A stretch of 64,000 nucleotides of DNA from Pelobates cultripes (taxonomy: Eukaryota; Chordata; Amphibia; Anura; Pelobatidae), in assembly GCA_933207985.1 (NCBI GenBank), contig OW240915.1, positions 115,499,256-115,563,255 on the forward strand. Reading direction: 5' to 3'. The position numbers and the translations under genes were made by a program. Below, piece by piece: positions 57,160 through 64,000 of the stretch (the first letter of the stretch is position 1; each line of letters starts with the position of its first letter). The notes beneath the pieces are model-generated. The model ran no database searches. It was not told the DNA's origin and saw only the letters and a program-made list of their open reading frames with translations.

Positions 57160-58499
57160 AAGGGTGGCATATCTACTTTTAGCCATGAACGTGCTAGAGC
57201 TCTCCATGCTGTTAATGTTATTTTGTGGAGCAATTTCTGTTCCCTTTTCGTCCAATCGTCTAGAGATCTACTGAATAGATATGTCCAGGGGTTCAGGTCA
57301 GGTGCCCTATAGGAGTGTTTGATTAGGTAAAAAGATTTTGTCCATAAGTTTTGTACCCGTGGCCACACCCCCTCCCAGCAGTCATCAGATGGTGCTTTTC
57401 ACCTGAACATTGTTTTGTATGATTGTTCTTGAAGGGATACACATATGGACACTGCGTTGTTAGCCTCCCATATTTCCCTCCACTCCACTCCACTCCCTGC
57501 AGGACTTATGTTAATGTGCCCCACTCTTCTGTTTCTTAGTTATGAGTCCCGATTGTGTGCATTCATTCAGGCACATTCTATCAAAGAAGGTTAATGGTCC
57601 CTTCCCGCCTTTTGTATGAGTGGGTGTTGTGCGTAGTCCTTGAGTTGCAAATACCAAAAGAAACCGGTGGGTGTGAGGTGTGCTGTCTGTTGTAAGTGGT
57701 CGAAAGTAACTATACTATTGTTCTTGAACATGTGGCATATTCTCTGTAGCCTCTCTTTTTCTAGGTTTGCAAAGTCTCTAGCTACCATGCCCGGGGGAAA
57801 AGCCCTTTTTCTCAGTAGGGGAGTTAGTGGGGATGGGGAGGAGGCCAATTTGTATTTTAAAGCGGATGCGTCCCATAGTCTCAGGGAGTTTAAAATAGCC
57901 AGGCATGTGGTTCTCAGAATTGGCCTGTCTTCTTTGGGCACCCACATGTGGTATTGGGGTAGATCCGGTTCCGTTAAGAGGGACTCTAGGTCCACCCATC
58001 TCCTTATGTCCAGTGGCGCGTGCCACATGGCCACCTGGGAGAGTTGTGCTGCTAGATAATAAAAGTATAGTTGTGGAAGTCCCAGGCCCCCCATCTGTTT
58101 ATGTCTGTATAGGATGTTTCGGGATATTCTGTGGCGACTATTTTGCCATATGAAGTCCCCAATCACTTTTTGTAGCGGGGCTAAGTCTGATTTTAGGAGC
58201 TTAACGGGTAGTGCTTGGAAAAGGAATAGGATACGGGGCAGTACATTCATTTTTACTGTATGGATACGCCCTATCCAAGAAATGGGTTTATCTAGCCATT
58301 TATCCATATCTTGTATTAGGGTTCTCATAAACGGGGCATAATTCAGTTGGTACAATTTGGCCGTGTCGTTAGGTAGTAGTATCCCTAGGTACTTTAGGTG
58401 GTCTTTTGCTATGGGGATGTTATAGTTTGCCCCCAATGCCACCGTGTACTCCGCAGACATGCCCAACAGGAGGGCAATAGATTTTTCTAAGTTGGCCTT
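57160..58499 (-). pseudogene. LINE 4 ORF2, RT thumb to C-terminus
   Basis: Reads NLEKSIALLLGM, YLGILL, DKPISWIGRIHTVKMNVLPRILFLFQALP, FIWQNS, GGLGLPQLYFYYLAAQ and FPPGMVARDF in one frame (58499 to 57591), then a stop. Further frames carry the C-terminal LHKITLTAWRALARSWL block (57147-57368). In the open frame, residues before NLEK come from the inserted PLE. Confidence 0.88.
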
Positions 58500-59920
58500 G
58501 TACAGATGATCCCAGGCACAATAGGCTATGGGAGCACCCGAAGAAAGGGATCTATGGGTATGCACTTGTATATATTTAAAATAAAAAAACTTTATTATAG
58601 GGTACGAATTCCCCAAAAAGAAAGGAAACTTAAAAAACCATCACTTCTAAACTAAACATACAGGGAGGGACTCAAAATAGAAGCAGTATAGGATCAAGGG
58701 AATATATATATATACGGGGAGTCAAAATAATGGTTGAGAGATATCTTTAATTTATAATGACTCTCTTGTTATATGTCCCTAACTGAATACTATTCCCTCG
58801 AAAATAGAAGGATCCCAAAGTTGCTGATCGCTCTACTATATATGTATAGCATGATAGATACATCTTTAAGATAAGATGGTAATGTCTCCACAAATGGACG
58901 TAAGATTTTGTCCACATATATGCTTCCCTTGCAGGTAAAATTATTGGATCCAGATACTATTGGTCTTGCAGTAAGTGGTTTATACTGTTTATGAATTTTT
59001 GGTAAACAATAGAAGGTGGAAACTGTTGGATTTTTTATATAGATACTGCCATATTCCTCTTTTGTTAGTATATTGCTATCAAATGCCTGATGCAAGAGGG
59101 TCTTGTATTCTAGCTGATATTTAGGGGAGGGATCAGATGACAATACCCTATAGGTCTTTTTATCCAAAAGGATAGATTCAGCTGTCTGTACATAGTGCGG
59201 TCTATTCATTAGGACAATATTGCAGCCTTTCTCTGCAGGCTTTATTATGATATTTTCATTATTCTTAAGATCACATAGGGCTGCCCATTCTTTAAGGGCA
59301 GTTAGGTATTTTTTCCTTTGATCTAGAAGTTATAGCTACATTTGCAATCGCTCTCCACGGCTATATTGAGATACTATTTTACTACTTAAATCCTTTGAGG
59401 CAATTACACTTTCAGGGACTTTCGGACTAGATTAGTCTGTGCTCCTTTGGTATCTGTCTCCCTTTCAAGTAGGGATACTTTGTATGTGTGTTTATATAGT
59501 AGCTAAAGATACAGTTGCATTTTTTATATATCCTCTGAGTCAATTTTTCTCAGAGCGTTTTGAAACAGTTCAGTCTACATATTTCTGTGTCCGCCTGTTC
59601 CCAAGTAGAGTCACTCTGTATCTATTTCACACAAATGAGCTAAGCAGTTCTTTTCAAGTTCATATCATCAGACAGAACATTTATTCTATGTCTATAGTCT
59701 TGATCTATGATCTATATAGATCAACTCTGAGTATTGTTCTAGCTCTATACCACGAGCATTCAATTCAGTATCTATCATTCTATACATATATAGTAGAGCA
59801 ATCAGCAACTTTGGGATCCTTCTATTTTCGAGGGAATAGTATTCAGTTAGGGACATACAACAAGAGAGTCATTATAAATTAAAGATATCTCTCAACCATT
59901 ATTTTGACTCCCCGTGTGTG

Positions 59921-59975
<55 letters not shown>

Positions 59976-60272
59976 CCTTGATCCTATACTGCTTCTATTT
60001 TGAGTCCCTCCCTGTGTGTTTAGTTTAGAAGTGATGGTTTTTTAAGTTTCCTTTCTTTTTGGGGAATTCGTACCCTATAATAAAGATTTTTTATTTTAAA
60101 TATATACAAGTGCATACCCATAGATCCCTTTCTTCGGGTGCTCCCATAGCCTATTGTGCCTGGGATCATCAGTCCAATTCTTTTGTATCTACATAGGGAA
60201 CTATGGACACACTATAGATTCCTATTATTAGTAATCTTATACACTTTTCTTTTTTTTTTTTAAGTTGGCCTT
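58489..60272. mobile_element. Penelope-like insertion with 11-bp target duplication and inverted arms
   Basis: AAGTTGGCCTT is present at 58489-58499 and 60262-60272. Removing 58500-60261 plus one copy restores the LINE reading FSGYKANL-EKSIAL. Inside, 58505-58861 and 59768-60171 are large inverted arms (nearly identical apart from an expanded TA tract at 59927-59972). The centre holds a minus-strand PLE RT fragment, and a T-run (60246-60260) lies next to the right duplication. Inverted pseudo-LTR arrangements are a known feature of Penelope elements. Confidence 0.92.
58850..59330 (-). pseudogene. Penelope-like element RT, N-terminal part
   Basis: Minus-strand motifs in order: NIIIKPAEKGCNIVLMNRPHY, FYCLPKIHKQYKPLTARPIVSG and LRPFVETLPSYLKD. 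LPKIHK, RPIVSG and PSYxKD are conserved in the N-terminal RT region of Penelope-like elements. The frame enters the inverted arm near 58861 and ends at 58790. The catalytic half and the GIY-YIG nuclease are absent. Confidence 0.85.
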
Positions 60273-62257
60273 ATAGCCTGAAAAAGCTCAGAATTGGGAG
60301 AGGACCCCCTGCAGGGCGTCCATGGAGTCCCCTGGTTCCGTAAGCTTTAGTAGGACGTCATCTGCGTAGACAGAAACAAGGAACTCCTGTCACCCCTACA
60401 GAGATCCCAGTTATGTGGGGGTGTTTCTGCAGGGCTTGCAGGAGCAGTTCCAGCGTAAGCACAAACAAAAGCGGGGAAAGAGGGCATCCCATTCGACCCT
60501 ATCAAAAGCTTTCTCCGCATCTATTGCTACCATTAAGGTTGGGGTATTCATGGTTTTTTTTATCACCAAATGAGGTCGATGTTCTTTCTGGTATTCTCGA
60601 ATAATTGTCGATCTGGAATAAAGTCCACTTGGTCCGGGTGTATCAATGTTTTTAGATGGGGGTTAAGGTGGTCCGCCAGGATTTTCGCTCGTATCTTGAT
60701 GTCGTGGTTGATGAGAGAAATGGGCCTGTAGTTGTCTGGGAGTAGGTGGTCTCTACCCGGTTTCTGGAGTAAGATAATGTTGGCTAGAGACATCCCACCT
60801 TCCATGAAATCATTGAATAGCTGTTCCAAGTGTTAGTTCTTCCCTGAAGGTTTTGTAGTATTCCCCGTCAAATCCGTCTGGTCCTGGAGCCTTATTGCCT
60901 TTAAGCTCTGCTATCGCCCTGTCTATTTAGTCTCCAGTGATAGCGTCGTTCATGTGCATCGCCACCGTCGTTGGGAGCTTCGGGAGATCCAGGTCGTTTA
61001 GGATGGCGTGCATCTTAGCTTCTGCTGTTTCCTGAGCGGTGGTGTGTGATTGTAAAGTGTAGTAATCCGTGAAAACCTGTGCAATGTCTGATGGAGTGTT
61101 TTTGATGGATCCATCCTTTTGTTTAATCGTAGTGATGTGTGTCCTGTCTTGACATAGACGTAGAGTTCTGGCCAATAGAGTATCCTTCTTGTTTGATTTT
61201 TCATAGAAGGTCCTCTTGGACCATGTGATAGCTTTGGCGGTGTCGTCCAGGAGTAGTTCGGTGATGGATCTCCTGGTCTCATTCAGTTGTTCCAGGAGCT
61301 GTAGGGTTGGTGCGGTTTTGTGTTTTTGTTCTAGTTTTCATAGCGAGTCCAGCAACTGGGTCAATTTCTGCGTCTTTTATGCTTTCTTTCGCGTGGCCAA
61401 TTTTATACATGTGCCCCTTATCACCGCCTTGTGTGTGACCCAAAGAGTGCTTGGGGAGATGTCTTCTGTATCGTTGTTGTGAAGTAGTCCTGTATGTCCT
61501 GTCGTATTGACTTCAGTGTTTCGTGGTCTCTCAGCAAGTAGGGACTCATTCTCCAATTCCATGGAGACGCTGTACATAAGTTCCCCGAGGTTAGAGAGAT
61601 GTCGGTGTATGGTTCCTATCGCCGAAGCAGTCACCCTAGCCATGCAAACGTTCACCAGGAAGTGATCGATCCTGGAGTAAGTCCCATGTGGAAACAAGTA
61701 AAATGTATAGTTGAGGTCACTGGGATGTTGTGCCCGCAATGCGTCTATTAAGCCGTTGCCATGGATGAATTAGTGGAGCAATTTTTCTTGACTCCCCCTG
61801 CCCTGCGACCTTGGTTGGCCATCTCTGGAACTCCTGTCCGTGGCCGGACACAGTACATCATGCCGTGTGGCAGAGCTTTGATTTTTTCAGTTAGGTTATC
61901 CCAAAAAAGCTACATCTGGGGTGTTGGGGGCGTATACATTGACTAAGTGTACTGGGTGGGAATATAGGGTACCTGTAAGCACTATGTATCTGCCCTCTGG
62001 GTCCAGGCCTGAGCTTAGTATGTGGATTGGGCATTTGTATGAGTATAGCTACCCCATTAACCTTTCGGAGTGACCTAGCTTCCTATGTAGTGGGGTATGT
62101 GCGGTGGCGCAGTTGGAATGTTGTGCGTTTGGAGATGTGTGTTTCCTGTAAAAAGGCTACGTCCGACCCCAATCTCTTAATTTCCCTGAACATCAGTCAT
62201 CTCTATTTGGGGGGCGTTCAGTCTTTTAACGTTAATGGATGTTAGTTTTAAGGCCAT
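60273..62257 (-). pseudogene. LINE 4 ORF2, endonuclease to RT palm
   Basis: Endonuclease traces: LKLTSINVKRLN (62257), VNVYAPNTPD (near 61930), TYSRIDHFLVN (61690). RT traces: KPGRDHLLPDNYRPISLIN and LIHPDQVDFIPDRQLFENTRK (60829-60563), YADD (60357-60368), then FSGYKANL up to the PLE junction. Many frameshifts. GFIPGRQ has become DFIPDRQ, consistent with loss of constraint. Confidence 0.85.
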
Positions 62258-62530
62258 ATCTGCGGTTGTGAAGTATGCCATTTATTGTCCTGTGCCACCC
62301 CTCCTCGACCTGTCCCATGGCCAAGAGCATAGATGGCCAAGAGTCTGTAAGTCCCCGCAGTACCACCCTGATCGCCCACCAAGTCCGACGCATGGGGAGG
62401 GAGTTGAAAGGAAGTGGTGAGGAGGAAGAAGGAGAAAGAGTAGGAAAGAGTAAGAGTATAAGTAAAGTGAGTATGTCTTGTCTTACCTGTCGCCAGACTG
62501 GTGTGGGGTGTAGGTCCCAATCCCATGCCC

Positions 62531-62609
62531 CTAGTAAGGGGTGGTATAGGAAATGTGGGTTCCTGTACCGAGTACAGGAACCCACATTTCCTATACCACC
62601 CCTTACTAG
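62531..62609. repeat. Perfect 38-bp palindrome with 3-nt spacer
   Basis: 62531-62568 (starting CTAGTAAGGGGTGG) and 62572-62609 are exact reverse complements around CGA. The phrase GAGTACAGGAACCCAC occurs at the centre and again immediately after the right arm (62608 onward). Confidence 0.97.
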
Positions 62610-62813
62610 AGTACAGGAACCCACTGGGGGTCCACTTTGGTGGTCCAGGGTTTCCCTAGTCAGGGTCCTGTCACGGAGGGGGAGGAGAATGCACCCTTGG
62701 CCTGTAGATGCCTCCTGTTGCTGCAGTTGAGATCAAGTGTGTCGGATTGTGTCCCTATGTGTCTGTGATGTGAGGAGTTGTACCCTGCACACAGATGGAT
62801 CTGTCAATATTTC

Positions 62814-63515
62814 GAGGTTATCTCCTCTTTTAGCTATGATGTGAGGTGCTGTAGTTACACTTCTCTAGAAGCCAAATTAAGATATTAATTCTTTTAACTG
62901 TATGCATTGTCACTTGTTCTTTTTCGTGAGGCCCATCTGGTGAGGTGGGGGGGCTAGGTTTGTTGCACGTGATATAGGACAACAACATGTATATAATGGG
63001 TATAAACCTAAACATACACAGTGAACAATGTAGATATAGTAGGCAACCATCAATATTTTACGGGGTGTGATCTTCTAGGGGCATGTGAGTGCTCCTGTTA
63101 TTCACCTCTTCTGACTGCTATAAATCAAGGTTATTTCCCCTTTTCCAGCTATGATATGAGGTGGTATAGGTACACCTCTCTATAAGTCAGATTAAGAACT
63201 TAACTCTTTTGACTGTATGTATTATCGCTAGTCCTTATCGTGAGGCCTGTCTGGTGAGGCGGGATGTATAGGTTAGTTGCGTGTGATATGGGGCAACAAT
63301 ATGTATATAACAAATATAGTAATCAACCATTCAAGAAATTAACTCTTTTAACTGTAAACATTGTCTCTTGTCCATTTTGTGAGGTCTTTCTGGTGAGGTG
63401 GGGTGTGTAGGCTTGTTGCACGTAATATAGGACAGCAATAGGTTTAAAATGGGTGTAAACCTAAACAAACACAGTTAACAATATAGATATAGTATGCAAA
63501 TATCAATGTCATTTT
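62814..63515. repeat. Three diverged tandem units upstream of LINE 4 ORF2
   Basis: Units at about 62814-63060, 63124-63335 and a shorter one at 63336-63515. Each contains TTAACTCTTTTxACTGTA, GTGAGGCCxxTCTGGTGAGG, a TGATATxGGxCAACAATATG-type block and an ATAGATATAGTA end. Spacing is about 315 and then 140 bp. Confidence 0.75.
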
Positions 63516-64000
63516 GCCGGTCCCCCCCACCCCCCCTGCCCTGGGGTGTCTTCTTCCCCTGGTGTAGCACCGTGGGATGTTGTCACATATTTCAAAGGTA
63601 ATGGTGTATAGTAGCGCTTCATCCTCCCCCTGCCATATCTGTGATCGTCACCCCCTGTGAGAGGCCTGAGTGAGGATGAAAAGTACGCAGGTCAGGTGTG
63701 CCTGGCGTATGATAATTCGTATGAGAAAGACGCACACCCGACCCGGTACTTAAAGCCATAACTTCCCATATATATGTGAGAAATCAGAGTCTAGTTTGTC
63801 TGTGTCGGGTTCAGGGTCTGCATTGGCGTTGTGAGTGGTATATCGGCCGGGAGAGTTTTGTTTGACCTCTAAATGTGGTTGTAGTCGGGTAATAAGGCTA
63901 CATGGTCCCATTGCGTGTCGGGTCGGTCATATTATGTCTGGGTTTAGACTGTCTGTTCGTGTCTCCCGTATCCATTGTTATTTGAGTCCCACAGTCCTAT
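63516..64000. other. Upstream spacer of LINE 4, no ORF1 reached
   Basis: Contains a C-run (63520-63536). No ORF1 motif is readable on the minus strand before the window ends. Confidence 0.5.

Larger units (their letters stand above)
57160..64000 (-). mobile_element. Tx1/L1-like LINE 4, split by a PLE
   Basis: Same subfamily layout as LINE 1: ORF2 starts at 62257 (MALKLTSINVKRLN) and runs leftward to about 57160, with a Penelope-like element inserted at 58500-60261. Upstream (62258-64000) is a long spacer with tandem repeats; ORF1 is not reached within the window. The 3' end is missing, cut near 57150 by the LTR region. Confidence 0.88.

Overview
The window is repeat-dense eukaryotic intergenic DNA with no host gene that I can recognise. 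It holds Tx1/L1-like LINEs, Penelope-like elements (PLEs), a chromodomain Ty3/Gypsy element, a Gmr1-like Gypsy relic, a Tc1 relic, an L2/CR1-like LINE and many hAT-like and TTAA-flanked non-autonomous DNA transposons. This mixture suggests a large vertebrate genome, most likely a frog or other amphibian. That assignment rests on repeat composition alone. One 100-N assembly gap lies at 357-456.

Layout. 0-5.9 kb: a minisatellite beside the gap, a PLE GIY-YIG nuclease relic, a hammerhead-like motif, a TA-flanked foldback MITE and a 124-bp tandem duplication. 5.9-12.3 kb: a minus-strand Tx1/L1-like LINE with both ORFs nearly readable. 12.3-12.8 kb: a PLE 3' module with a second hammerhead-like fold. 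13.25-15.72 kb: a hAT-like element with exact 8-bp target duplications, loaded with TG-rich arrays. 15.7-22.2 kb: Gmr1-like gag-protease-integrase, then a Tc1 transposase relic, then an L2/CR1-like LINE, then a MITE. 22.3-29.2 kb: a decayed plus-strand LINE with ORF1 and ORF2.

29.4-35.1 kb is a nest: a LINE endonuclease fragment split by a hAT-like element, which contains another hAT-like element, which contains a TTAA MITE and a third hAT-like element. 35.2-43.3 kb is a 5'-truncated LINE with a 15-bp target duplication, interrupted by a full-length Gypsy element (36755-42147, 5-bp duplication). 45.66-48.1 kb is a LINE with a 13-bp duplication, interrupted by a solo LTR with a 5-bp duplication. 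48.1-53 kb is mostly unannotated AT-rich DNA with a hAT foldback MITE. 53-55.8 kb carries a LINE fragment split by a TTAA MITE, then a PLE reverse-transcriptase relic and a third hammerhead-like fold. 56.5-64 kb is an LTR followed by another minus-strand LINE, split by a PLE insertion that has large inverted arms.

How parts relate. Most coding traces are broken transposon genes, and the clean target-site duplications let the order of insertion be read. The most unusual signals are (1) three hammerhead-like folds at PLE-type 3' regions with different but locally complementary stem I sequences, two sharing a paired U3/A8 exchange in the core, and (2) a recurrent cargo of TG-rich array, T-rich tract, C/G-run stem, consensus splice donors and, in two copies, TCTCGCGAGA, found inside DNA transposons with different termini.
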